10,570 nt of DNA from an uncultured Clostridia bacterium (GCA_934273135.1 CAKQSU010000018.1:1-10570); one strand, 5' to 3'. Counted from the first letter of the stretch, positions 1-6,319 are shown. Numbers and translations: made by a program. Notes: generated from the letters alone by a model not told the origin.

Positions 1-7
1 TGAATTA

Positions 8-22
8 TTGAACGTTGTTCAA
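8..22. promoter_or_regulatory. Probable TetR-family operator (perfect inverted repeat)
   Basis: A perfect 6-3-6 inverted repeat, TTGAAC-GTT-GTTCAA, lies six bases upstream of the -35 box of the promoter at 29-57. TetR-family regulators bind short dyads of this kind, often next to their own promoter, and the first gene downstream is a TetR-family regulator. That the regulator binds here is an inference. No second full copy was noticed upstream of the ABC transporter gene, which fits a single control point for the whole unit. Confidence 0.6.
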
Positions 23-28
23 AATATA

Positions 29-57
29 TTGACATTATGTGGAAAGTGTATTACAAT
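29..57 (+). promoter_or_regulatory. Vegetative (sigma-A type) promoter of the tetR-ABC unit
   Basis: TTGACA at 29-34 is a perfect -35 box and TACAAT at 52-57 is a five-of-six -10 box, separated by exactly 17 bases. Transcription would start near 64, giving a leader of about 58 nt before the ATG at 122. The promoter sits directly beside the dyad at 8-22, so a bound repressor could block polymerase. Confidence 0.8.
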
Positions 58-121
58 TGTATTAAGCGGAAACAACATTATTAGTTCTCTGCCGAAAAAC
101 GCAAAAAGGAGCGGAACGATT

Positions 122-637
122 ATGCCAAACACCGGAACGGACGAAACGAGAAACGATATACTAAGCTCCGCTAAAAAGCTATTCTTTACCGAGGGCTACG
201 AAAAGACCACTCTTCGCACAATCGCCAAATCGACGGGCAAAGAGGTCGGGCTTATTTACTATTATTTTAAAAACAAGGAACAATTGTTTTCTTCCGTCAT
301 AGGGGTTTTCGGCGACGAGTATGAAGCTTGCGTGACCGATTATCTAATAGCAGCAAGCGGCGACAAGATAGTCGCTCTTTCCGACTTTATTTTTGAAACC
401 AAAAACGATTTTCTTTCTTTCTACGAAAACACCGATAATCTTGTGAAAAAAGTCTTTCGCGACGAAATGCTTTCGCGCATATCTTTCTTGGCAAAGCCGA
501 TAATCGAGAGTTCGATTGAAGCCGACGAACACACAATTCAAACCTTAACTTACGGCTTCGTTCACGGCGTTGCGGGAGCCATACTTTCCGAGGACAACGT
601 AGACTACTCTCTTTTGTTAGAAAAACTTTTCGCCTAA
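122..637 (+). CDS. TetR/AcrR-family transcriptional regulator
   Basis: This is a DNA-binding repressor-type regulator of 171 residues. The N-terminal TetR domain spans about residues 8-56. Helix 1 is ETRNDILSSAKKLFFTEGY, followed by TTLRTIAKSTGKEVGLIYYYFKNK, the typical recognition helix ending in YYYF-x-N/D-K. The C-terminal two thirds is divergent and presumably holds the ligand and dimer surface; its ligand cannot be read from sequence. The ATG at 122 is chosen because AAGGAG stands at 106-111. The longer reading frame from 8 would run through the operator and promoter and adds a non-family N-terminus. The protein is slightly short for the family (usually about 190-210). The adjacent dyad and the ABC exporter genes downstream suggest a self-repressed exporter operon; that link is inferred from context. 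Confidence 0.9.
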   Translation: MPNTGTDETRNDILSSAKKLFFTEGYEKTTLRTIAKSTGKEVGLIYYYFKNKEQLFSSVIGVFGDEYEACVTDYLIAASGDKIVALSDFIFETKNDFLSFYENTDNLVKKVFRDEMLSRISFLAKPIIESSIEADEHTIQTLTYGFVHGVAGAILSEDNVDYSLLLEKLFA

Positions 638-727
638 AAAAACAACCACGCTAACGCCAACGCAACCACAAAAAAAATCGGCAATCCCGCCGCACCCCAA
701 AATTAAAAACAAAAAGGAGAATAAACA
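638..727 (+). other. 90-bp spacer with ribosome binding site of the ABC ATPase gene
   Basis: The gap between the regulator and the ABC gene is strikingly rich in A and C and poor in G and T on this strand, so little RNA folding is expected. It contains no convincing terminator or promoter. It ends with AAAAGGAGA at 712-720, well placed for the ATG at 728. This supports read-through from the regulator into the transporter genes. Confidence 0.6.
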
Positions 728-1441
728 ATGTTAAAATTCGACAACCTTACAAAAATCTATCAAGGCAACAAAGCCGCCGTACAAAACCTTTCGCTCGAAG
801 TAGAGGCGGGCGATATTTACGGCTTTATCGGGCATAACGGCGCGGGCAAAACGACGGCGATAAAATGCGCGGTCGGCTTAACCGATATTACGAGCGGCGA
901 CGTGACAATCGACGGCGTTTCAATAACGCGCAACCCGCTCGCTTGTAAACGGCTTTTCGCCTACATACCCGACAACCCCGACGTTTACGAATATCTGACC
1001 GGCATACAATATCTCAATTTCCTCGCCGACGTTTACAAGATTGACAAAGCGGAGCGCGAAAAAAATATCTATGCGCTAACCGACGTTTTCGGCATAACCG
1101 GTGCGCTCGGCTCGCTCATTTCTTCCTACTCGCACGGAATGAAGCAAAAACTCGTCATCACGGGCGCGGTGTTCAGAAAGCCCAAACTTCTGATACTCGA
1201 CGAACCGTTCGTTGGGCTTGACCCGCAGGCGATAGTGTCGCTCAAACAAATTATGAAAGACCTCTGCAACAGCGGCTCCGCGATTTTCTTTTCTACGCAC
1301 GTCCTCGACGTTGCCGAAAAACTTTGCAACAAAGTCGCGATAATAAAGCAGGGCAAACTCGTTGCGGCGGGCGAAACGGATAAGCTCACCGACGGCAGAA
1401 GCCTGGAAGAAACTTTTATGGAGGTCGTGAAAAATGACTGA
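728..1441 (+). CDS. ABC transporter ATP-binding protein (ABC-2 exporter type)
   Basis: This 237-residue protein is the ATPase that powers export or membrane remodelling by the permease encoded next to it. Walker A is GHNGAGKT at residues 35-42, the signature is YSHGMKQKL at 134-142 (the YSxGMxQ variant of exporter ATPases), Walker B is LLILDEP at 154-160, the D-loop is GLDP at 163-166, and the switch histidine is H190 in FFSTH. The Q-loop region reads IPDNPDVYEYLTG at 80-92, where the usual glutamine is replaced, as in many ABC-2 ATPases of the EcsA/CcmA type. All catalytic residues are present, so the protein should be active. The gene has AAAAGGAGA upstream and overlaps the permease gene by 8 bases, so the two are translationally coupled. 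The substrate is unknown. Confidence 0.95.
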   Translation: MLKFDNLTKIYQGNKAAVQNLSLEVEAGDIYGFIGHNGAGKTTAIKCAVGLTDITSGDVTIDGVSITRNPLACKRLFAYIPDNPDVYEYLTGIQYLNFLADVYKIDKAEREKNIYALTDVFGITGALGSLISSYSHGMKQKLVITGAVFRKPKLLILDEPFVGLDPQAIVSLKQIMKDLCNSGSAIFFSTHVLDVAEKLCNKVAIIKQGKLVAAGETDKLTDGRSLEETFMEVVKND

Positions 1442-2993
1442 CCTCGCGATACTTTTAAAGCTAAGGTTTTCAAACTTTCTGCGGCTCAACGAGCTTAAAC
1501 ACGGCGGCGACAAAAGAATCAAAAACCGCATAATCGGCACTATTGTCGCTTACGCGTTCATCGCGCTGATGCTCGAAGTCTATCTCGTCGGGCTTTGCGT
1601 TTCTCTTGCCACACTCGGCTCCGCAACGCTTATTTTGCCTACCGTTTACATTCTTTCAAGCTCGGTAATATTCCTTTTCAGCATTTTCAGAGCCGGCGGC
1701 GTTATTTTCGAACACTCTTCTTTCGACATTCTTATCCCGATGCCGCTCAAAAAAAGCGCGATTGTCGCCGAAAGGTTTTTGAGCATGTACTTTGAAGAGC
1801 TTGCGTTTTCCGCGCTGTTTATGGTAACGGCGTTCGTAATTACAATCATAAACTCAGCAATAACTCCGCTTTTTGTAGTGATTTTCATAATCGCAACGAT
1901 AACTTTGCCCGTTCTGCCGCTCACGCTTTCAACGATTTTCGGAAGCATAATCGCCGCGATAAGTGCAAAACTCAAGCACAAATCGCTCGTCAGAACAATA
2001 CTTTCGCTGATTTTCGTCTTCGCCGTAATGGCTTTAAGCTTTTCTTCGGGTTATATCGACGACGAAGTTTCGACGGAAATTTTCAAAGCGATAAGCTCGG
2101 CGATTTCGCAGTTTTTCGTTGCCGAAGCTTTTCAAAAAGCCCTTTACGGCGAACCGCTTTTATTCTTACTTCTCGTTCTCGGCAAAATGGCTTTGCTTAC
2201 GGCTGTCATACTCGTGATAGGCAAATTTTTCGTCAAAATCTGCTCGGCTATGCGCGAAAGCAGCGCAAAAAGCAGTTTCAAAAAGACGGCGATAAAGCAA
2301 AATTCCACATTCAAAGCCTTTTTGAAGCTCAACATGAAGCAATATTTTTCCTCGTCCGTATACGTCACGAATACGATTATCGGACCGATACTTCTTCTTG
2401 CCGCCTCGATTCTTTCAATATTTTTCGGCGGCACCGTGACAGGAATCTTTGAGCAAACGGGGCTTAGTTACGCGCTCATAGCCATACTTCCGCTTTGGGT
2501 CTTAATGCTCGCGCCGACAACGACCTCAGCAATCTCGATGGAAGGCAAAAACTTTTATCTCATGCGCGTTCTGCCGGTTAGCGAAAAGGATTTTTACAAC
2601 GCAAAACTTGCCGTCAATCTCGTGATAAATCTGCCGTCATGCATAATTTCCGCAATACTTTTACCGATATTTTTGAAACTCGACCGGGCGATTGTTCCCG
2701 CGTTTGTTCTCATTCCTCTCGGCGGACTTATGCTCGCCACCGTTTTCGGACTCAGGCTAAACCAAAAGAACGTAAACTTCAATTGGCAAAGCGAAGCGGA
2801 AATAGTCAAGAGCGGGCTTCCTGTGCTTCTTGCAATGCTCGTTAGTTTTGCCACCGTCATAGTTGCCGTCGCGCTTATACTCTTGCTTGAATTTGCATGG
2901 CTTGCGTCAATAATTTTCTTCGCTCTCGCAACGCTCGTTTCTATCTTAATTTACCGCTCTGTTTTGAAAGTTCCGCTTTCGGCGTTGAATTGA
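1434..2993 (+). CDS. ABC-2-like multi-pass permease, partner of the upstream ATPase
   Basis: This 519-residue integral membrane protein has about twelve hydrophobic segments, roughly at residues 34-59, 65-86, 121-140, 146-176 (two), 187-205, 241-267, 312-332, 345-362, 393-413, 421-441 and 461-507 (two). The two halves look like an internal duplication: after its second helix each half has a related amphipathic stretch, SSFDILIPMPLKKSAIVAERF near 95-115 and KNFYLMRVLPVSEKDFYNAKL near 372-392. This layout is known from large Bacillota ABC-2 permeases that work with one ATPase. The start at 1434 has GGAGG at 1420-1424 and lies inside the ATPase gene. No substrate-binding protein is encoded nearby, which points to export rather than uptake. 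The substrate (drug, peptide, lipid or other) cannot be inferred. Confidence 0.85.
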   Translation: MTDLAILLKLRFSNFLRLNELKHGGDKRIKNRIIGTIVAYAFIALMLEVYLVGLCVSLATLGSATLILPTVYILSSSVIFLFSIFRAGGVIFEHSSFDILIPMPLKKSAIVAERFLSMYFEELAFSALFMVTAFVITIINSAITPLFVVIFIIATITLPVLPLTLSTIFGSIIAAISAKLKHKSLVRTILSLIFVFAVMALSFSSGYIDDEVSTEIFKAISSAISQFFVAEAFQKALYGEPLLFLLLVLGKMALLTAVILVIGKFFVKICSAMRESSAKSSFKKTAIKQNSTFKAFLKLNMKQYFSSSVYVTNTIIGPILLLAASILSIFFGGTVTGIFEQTGLSYALIAILPLWVLMLAPTTTSAISMEGKNFYLMRVLPVSEKDFYNAKLAVNLVINLPSCIISAILLPIFLKLDRAIVPAFVLIPLGGLMLATVFGLRLNQKNVNFNWQSEAEIVKSGLPVLLAMLVSFATVIVAVALILLLEFAWLASIIFFALATLVSILIYRSVLKVPLSALN

Positions 2994-3053
2994 AAACTTG
3001 CCGATAATCGACTTATAGCCACGCTTTTCATATAAAAAACAAGGAAAACCATA

Positions 3054-3956
3054 ATGAAAATGTTTGAAAAATTGATAGCTTCTCAAATAAAAAAGCAAGA
3101 AGCCACGCTCGAAAAGTGGCTTGTTAAGCACGACAAAGCAAATCCGTTTCCGCACGAAAAAGTCACACTGCTAAAAGACGTAAAACTCTTAGACGAAGAT
3201 AGCGACCTCGGCACGGACGTTTTTATTCCGAAAACGATAAAGGAAAACGAAAAGTTGCCGATACTTATCGATATTCACGGCGGCGGGTACTTGCTCGGAA
3301 AAAAAGAGGCGAACAGTCTGTTTTGCGCGTACATGGCGCAAAAAGGTTTTGTCGTTTTCTGCCCCGAATATCCGCTCGCTCCCGCGAAAAACTTCTTTGA
3401 AATTTTAGCGTATCTCACGGCGACGACAAACGCAATTTCCGCTAAAGCCGCCGAATACGGCGCGGACGGTGAAAGGTTGCACCTTTGCGGCGACAGCGCG
3501 GGCGCGCATTTGTGCTTGTACCTTGCCGCGATAAAGTCAAATACTGCGGTTGAAAAAGCGGCTAAAATTTCGCCGATAAGCGCAAAAATAACCGCCTTAG
3601 CGTTGCAAAGCGGAATGTTTTATACGACTAAGTTCGACCAAATCGGAATGTTTTTGCCAAAGCTCCTGTATGGCAAAACTTGGAAAAAATCGCCGTTTTT
3701 TCCGTATATTAACCCCGAAAACCCCTCTATAACCGCTTCGCTCCCGCCGACGATACTTATAACTGCAAAAGGCGACTTTCTGCGGCACTACACCGTCAAA
3801 TTTTCAAAGGTTTTAACGAAAGCGAACGTCAAAACCGAGCTTGTAGATATAAACAAAATCAAACTGCCGCACGCCTTTGCGGCAATGCTTCCGGAAAACG
3901 AGCATTCCGTTTGCGCCAACGACCTGACCGCAAAATTTCTGCTTGAAAATAATTAA
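3054..3956 (+). CDS. Alpha/beta hydrolase, HSL (family IV) esterase/lipase type
   Basis: This 300-residue cytoplasmic hydrolase probably cleaves a carboxylic ester. The oxyanion-hole motif HGGG is at residues 75-78, followed by the conserved strand FCPEYPLAP at 102-110. The nucleophile elbow is GDSAG at 146-150 with catalytic S148. The likely acid is D241 in TAKGDFLR, and the likely base is H273 in LPHAF. These are the family order and spacing, so a full catalytic triad is present. AAGGA at 3041-3045 favours the ATG at 3054; a second ATG follows at 3060 and could serve instead. The gap to the permease gene is 60 bases with no visible terminator, so it may belong to the same operon. There is no signal peptide. 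The physiological substrate is unknown; a detoxifying role beside an exporter is only a guess. Confidence 0.9.
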   Translation: MKMFEKLIASQIKKQEATLEKWLVKHDKANPFPHEKVTLLKDVKLLDEDSDLGTDVFIPKTIKENEKLPILIDIHGGGYLLGKKEANSLFCAYMAQKGFVVFCPEYPLAPAKNFFEILAYLTATTNAISAKAAEYGADGERLHLCGDSAGAHLCLYLAAIKSNTAVEKAAKISPISAKITALALQSGMFYTTKFDQIGMFLPKLLYGKTWKKSPFFPYINPENPSITASLPPTILITAKGDFLRHYTVKFSKVLTKANVKTELVDINKIKLPHAFAAMLPENEHSVCANDLTAKFLLENN

Positions 3957-3970
3957 AAGAGGAAAAAAAT

Positions 3971-4837
3971 ATGAGAAAAAAATTTCTGTTAGCTTTTATC
4001 TTCACTATTCTCGGACCGATATTAGCGATTTTACCGTTATTCACGTTTTTGTTCGTAAGAGATGATTTAGCCGTAACATTAATTTGTATTTTCCTAATTG
4101 TCGTCGGCATAATAATGACTATCGTCGGATTAGTCATGAATTACAACCCGGCAGGATATAAAGAAAAAATACAAACCTATACCAGCTTGCCTTTTAAACA
4201 GATTACGGATTTTAAAGCCGAAATAGAAAAAATACGGGGAAAATATTATGCCGATAATAATCCACATAAAAATGAAATACAACTGAAGACACCTTTCATA
4301 GGTGACAAAAAAATAAGAGATTTATTTGATTATAAAGTCTTAAAAAACGGCAAAATCTATTACGCATTGCTCTTAAAAGCTAATACGGCTGTCTTTAATA
4401 AATCTCTTTCGACTACAGCTGCACCGGGTGTTCTTCTTTACAACACCGGAGAATATTACGATTCACACCCGGAAGAGTTATTAAAATTAGAAGACATAGC
4501 CTATTCATCAAGAGAACTTGCACGGAAAATAGACAACGACTATTCATTTTTCAGTAATTTCAAAGCCCCTAATATAGAGCCATACACAACAGAAGACAAA
4601 AAACAAACTTATATCACTACAGCTATACTTCCGAAAGAATTCATGCCGTCGGGGAAATTAGATGCGCACATCTTTCCTATTATAGCTGCTCCTGATACTT
4701 GCGACACGGTACATATTGTAGACCCCAAATACTGGTCAGATGAACTTATTGCAGATTTTTGTTATAAAAACAGAAGTATTGCTTTGGCATTAGACAATAT
4801 TTCGACAATTAAGAACGAGGAGACAGAAAAACAGTAA
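3971..4837 (+). CDS. Two-helix membrane protein with large soluble domain, function unknown
   Basis: I do not recognise this 288-residue protein. The N-terminus is MRKK followed by two strong transmembrane helices at about residues 6-29 and 34-56, joined by a short VRDDL turn, so both ends should face the cytoplasm by the positive-inside rule. Residues 58-288 form a polar, mixed alpha/beta region with no repeats and no obvious catalytic motif. AGAGGA at 3958-3963 supports the start. The gene begins 14 bases after the hydrolase stop, and its stop is one base before the next ATG, so it lies inside an operon. Codon use is visibly richer in A and T (many ATA, AAA, TTA, GAT) than in the flanking genes, which suggests a separate origin or weak expression. 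Confidence 0.75.
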   Translation: MRKKFLLAFIFTILGPILAILPLFTFLFVRDDLAVTLICIFLIVVGIIMTIVGLVMNYNPAGYKEKIQTYTSLPFKQITDFKAEIEKIRGKYYADNNPHKNEIQLKTPFIGDKKIRDLFDYKVLKNGKIYYALLLKANTAVFNKSLSTTAAPGVLLYNTGEYYDSHPEELLKLEDIAYSSRELARKIDNDYSFFSNFKAPNIEPYTTEDKKQTYITTAILPKEFMPSGKLDAHIFPIIAAPDTCDTVHIVDPKYWSDELIADFCYKNRSIALALDNISTIKNEETEKQ

Positions 4838-4838
4838 A

Positions 4839-5492
4839 ATGAAAAACCTAAAAATCATCGATTACGTCGACTATGACGACATGTATTCCCGCGCGGAAAT
4901 TACCGACGAGGTTTATGCGCTCGTCAAACAAGACATTTTGAAAAACGGCTATAATTATAGCGCGTACACGCACCAAGAGGGGGCGCGCGCTTGTCCGCTT
5001 TTGTCCGATTTGCGCTCCGTTTGCTTTTCGCGCGACGGTTGGGCGGCTCTCATGACCGACTGCTACCACAGCGATTGCGACGCTCAAGACAAAGCCTTTT
5101 ACCTTGCGCATTACAAGCTCGACGCGAAAATTCCCAATCAAAAAACGCCCGCAAAAACTACGGGCAAGTTTTGTTATAAACGCGTTGTTGCCGACGATAA
5201 AACGATAAAAAGCGCGGCGCAAGCGGAAGATTTGTTTCTCGTTTTGCCGTTTTCGGAAGATTATTTAAATCTCCGCGTATACGGCTCAATCGATTTCGTT
5301 CGCTCCGAGGAGGATTATAACGGCGACAGCTTTATCATTCAAGCGGTTTTACGCGCCGACGGCAAAGAGGAAATCCCGACGATTAAGGAGCAATTTTTCG
5401 ACGAGCCTTTCCCGCTCACGATAGACTTAGCGACAACTCCCGCCCCGAACGGATACGTAGTTTTGCTTTTGAAAAACGAAAAATTCATCTAA
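4839..5492 (+). CDS. Conserved-looking soluble protein of unknown function
   Basis: I do not recognise this 217-residue protein. It has no signal peptide or membrane helix. The N-terminal third is acidic and tyrosine-rich (DYVDYDDMY near residue 8) and carries four cysteines at 52, 62, 75 and 80, the last two as CYHSDC. That could be a metal or redox site but does not match a pattern I know. The C-terminal part reads as alternating beta strands (for example DLFLVLPFSEDYLNLRVYGS) ending near the stop with GYVVLLLKN. It starts one base after the previous stop. The nearest purine-rich site, GAGGAG at 4817-4822, is 16 bases from the ATG, longer than usual, so translation probably depends on coupling to the upstream gene. 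Base composition returns to that of the exporter genes. Confidence 0.75.
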   Translation: MKNLKIIDYVDYDDMYSRAEITDEVYALVKQDILKNGYNYSAYTHQEGARACPLLSDLRSVCFSRDGWAALMTDCYHSDCDAQDKAFYLAHYKLDAKIPNQKTPAKTTGKFCYKRVVADDKTIKSAAQAEDLFLVLPFSEDYLNLRVYGSIDFVRSEEDYNGDSFIIQAVLRADGKEEIPTIKEQFFDEPFPLTIDLATTPAPNGYVVLLLKNEKFI

Positions 5493-5495
5493 GCT

Positions 5496-5593
5496 ATGAT
5501 AACCGAAATTGAAAAATAGGGATTACATTCATTGTCAATAAATTATGATAAAAGAAATTGAAAAGAGAATAGGGATTACATTCATTATCACTA
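5496..5593 (+). repeat. Tandem duplication of the element's left junction
   Basis: Two closely spaced direct repeats are visible. Unit 1 is 5496-5536 and unit 2 is 5545-5590. Both read ATGATA..GAAATTGAAAA, then an ATAGGGATTACATTCATT core, then a short TCA-ending tail. They differ by a CC/AA change, a 4-base gap (GAGA is missing from unit 1) and one G/A change. Each unit therefore holds the start of the interrupted XRE gene plus the first 17-19 bases of the inserted element. In unit 1 the host reading frame ends at once in TAG. This looks like a junction duplication made after insertion, but the order of events is inferred. Confidence 0.75.
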
Positions 5594-5596
5594 TTT

Positions 5597-5705
5597 ACCT
5601 AAAAGGCGGCTTTCTCGCGCTTTTTTCCGACCACTCGATTGGAGTACGTTCAGTACGCCTGCCTCGCGCTCGCAAAAAATCATCGAAAAATACGCTCTTT
5701 TAGGT
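5597..5705. repeat. Internal foldback A of the MITE
   Basis: ACCTAAAAG at 5597-5605 is the exact inverse complement of CTTTTAGGT at 5697-5705, bounding a 109-bp G+C-rich segment. Further imperfect pairing follows inside (GCG near 5606 with CGC near 5693, and T-rich against A-rich runs). The centre holds GTAC-N5-GTAC at 5644-5656. The segment looks like a self-contained structured module, more G+C-rich than the host DNA around it. Confidence 0.65.
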
Positions 5706-5712
5706 GCTTCGC

Positions 5713-5835
5713 ATTTTTGCGGATAAGAAATCGCCGTTTGCGGTTCGGTTTTTGCAAGGCAAACGACCGAAATAGTACTCGACGTACATTGATGGGAGTT
5801 TAACGCAGCAAAAACCGATTTATTGCCGCAAAAAT
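5713..5835. repeat. Internal foldback B of the MITE
   Basis: ATTTTTGCGG at 5713-5722 pairs exactly with CCGCAAAAAT at 5826-5835. After a small internal loop, AAATCG at 5728-5733 pairs with CGATTT at 5816-5821. CGGTTTTTGC at 5746-5755 can pair exactly with GCAAAAACCG at 5808-5817. Together they give a long branched or bulged hairpin. The loop carries GTAC-N5-GTAC at 5775-5787, an inverted near-copy (11 of 13) of the motif in foldback A. Confidence 0.7.
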
Positions 5836-6130
5836 AATTAGTGATGACGAATGTAATCCCTAGGCAAGAACTTGAAAAAGCTTAGAGAGAAGCGCGGCTT
5901 TACGCAAGAATACGTTGCGACAAAGCTTCAGCTCGGCGGGTGCGACGTAACGCGAAGTTCGGTTGCAAAAATCGAAGTGGGGCAAAGGCACGTTTACCCC
6001 GACGAAATAATCGTGTTGAAAACAATTTTCAACTGTTCTTACGATGATATTTTCGACTTGTCGCAACTATAAAGGTGAAAGTTGAAAATTGCGGACGAAT
6101 ATAGAATTAATTAAAACTCATGAAAACATA

Positions 6131-6159
6131 TTGACTTTTTTGTTTCATTATGGTATTAT
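6131..6159 (+). promoter_or_regulatory. Extended -10 vegetative promoter of the lipoprotein gene
   Basis: TTGACT at 6131-6136 and TATTAT at 6154-6159 are separated by 17 bases. TGG at 6151-6153 supplies the extended -10 TGn element. The -35 and -10 boxes each match five of six consensus bases, so this should be a strong promoter. Transcription would begin near 6166. Confidence 0.75.
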
Positions 6160-6174
6160 ACATATACTATTAAT

Positions 6175-6187
6175 CGATAATTTATCG
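6175..6187. promoter_or_regulatory. Palindrome downstream of the promoter, possible operator
   Basis: CGATAA-T-TTATCG is a perfect 6-1-6 dyad about ten bases after the expected transcription start. Such a position suits a repressor site. The binding protein is unknown; the XRE regulator encoded just upstream is a candidate only because of proximity. Confidence 0.35.
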
Positions 6188-6319
6188 TTACTAAAACCTT
6201 ACAAAATGGCAAAACTCCAAACGCACTTTTAACACAAAATTATAAACAAGTTAATAAACATGCGCTCAAAAGGAGATTTTTTGAAACACTAACATAAGGT
6301 TGATGAGGTAAAGAAAAGA

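Larger units (their letters stand above)
5572..5860. mobile_element. MITE-like element with TA target duplication
   Basis: The element has terminal inverted repeats at 5572-5593 and 5839-5860 that match at 20 of 22 positions and begin GGGATTACATTC. It is bounded by TA at 5570-5571 and 5861-5862. A TA duplication is the hallmark of IS630/Tc1-mariner transposition, so this is probably a non-autonomous member moved by a transposase encoded elsewhere. It has no transposase gene; the longest open stretch merely continues from the host start codon to 5703. The interior consists of two independent foldbacks (5597-5705 and 5713-5835). The strongest evidence for its boundaries is that deleting it rebuilds the XRE reading frame exactly. 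Confidence 0.85.
5545..6072 (+). pseudogene. XRE-family helix-turn-helix gene split by a 289-bp insertion
   Basis: The gene is in two pieces. The left piece, 5545-5571, encodes MIKEIEKRI. The right piece, 5863-6069, encodes GKNLKKLREKRG and onward. Joined across one TA they give 78 residues with a normal XRE (HTH_3) domain: GKNLKKLREKRGFTQE, then a recognition segment near DVTRSSVAKIE, then HVYPDEIIVLKTIFNCSYDDIF. The insertion is 291 bases with its TA, so the frame is kept, but the element brings stops at 5701-5703 and 5854-5856. Initiation at TTG 5872 would give 66 residues beginning inside helix 1 (KKLREKRG) with only a weak AGG before it, so a shortened active protein cannot be excluded. 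No good ribosome binding site precedes 5545 either. The original role was probably a small DNA-binding regulator. Confidence 0.8.
6073..6319 (+). other. 247-bp intergenic region: promoter, palindrome and leader of the lipoprotein gene
   Basis: This A+T-rich gap separates the broken XRE gene from the lipoprotein gene. It holds the promoter at 6131-6159, a palindrome at 6175-6187 and a leader of about 150 nt. Within the leader a strong AAGGAG at 6270-6275 stands inside a 10-codon reading frame (6260-6292, MRSKGDFLKH). No terminator follows the XRE gene and no RNA gene is recognisable. Confidence 0.6.

Noticed and set aside
8..121. Longer N-terminus for the TetR regulator starting at 8
   Set aside because: It would translate through the operator and the -35/-10 boxes and adds 38 residues unlike the family. 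The ATG at 122 has a proper AAGGAG.
638..703. Minus-strand 22-codon hydrophobic stretch ending WLFF, resembling the C-terminal helix of a membrane protein
   Set aside because: It has no start codon, a stop lies directly upstream in frame, and the pattern follows from the A/C-rich composition of the plus strand. It is probably chance.
3008..3036. Possible promoter (TCGACT-N17-TATAAA) before the hydrolase gene
   Set aside because: The -35 match is weak, and the predicted start would fall on the ribosome binding site at 3041-3045, leaving no usable leader.
5545..5703. A 52-codon frame running from the XRE start into foldback A
   Set aside because: It is simply the host start codon reading into a non-coding structured element. 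There is no ribosome binding site and no domain.
5597..5835. Transcription terminators for the upstream operon within the MITE hairpins
   Set aside because: The hairpins are long and imperfect and are not directly followed by a U tract. They could impede polymerase, but no standard terminator can be called.
5493..5870. CRISPR array, because of repeated blocks
   Set aside because: There are only two direct units with a short, non-spacer-like gap. The remaining repeats are inverted and are explained by the MITE ends and foldbacks.
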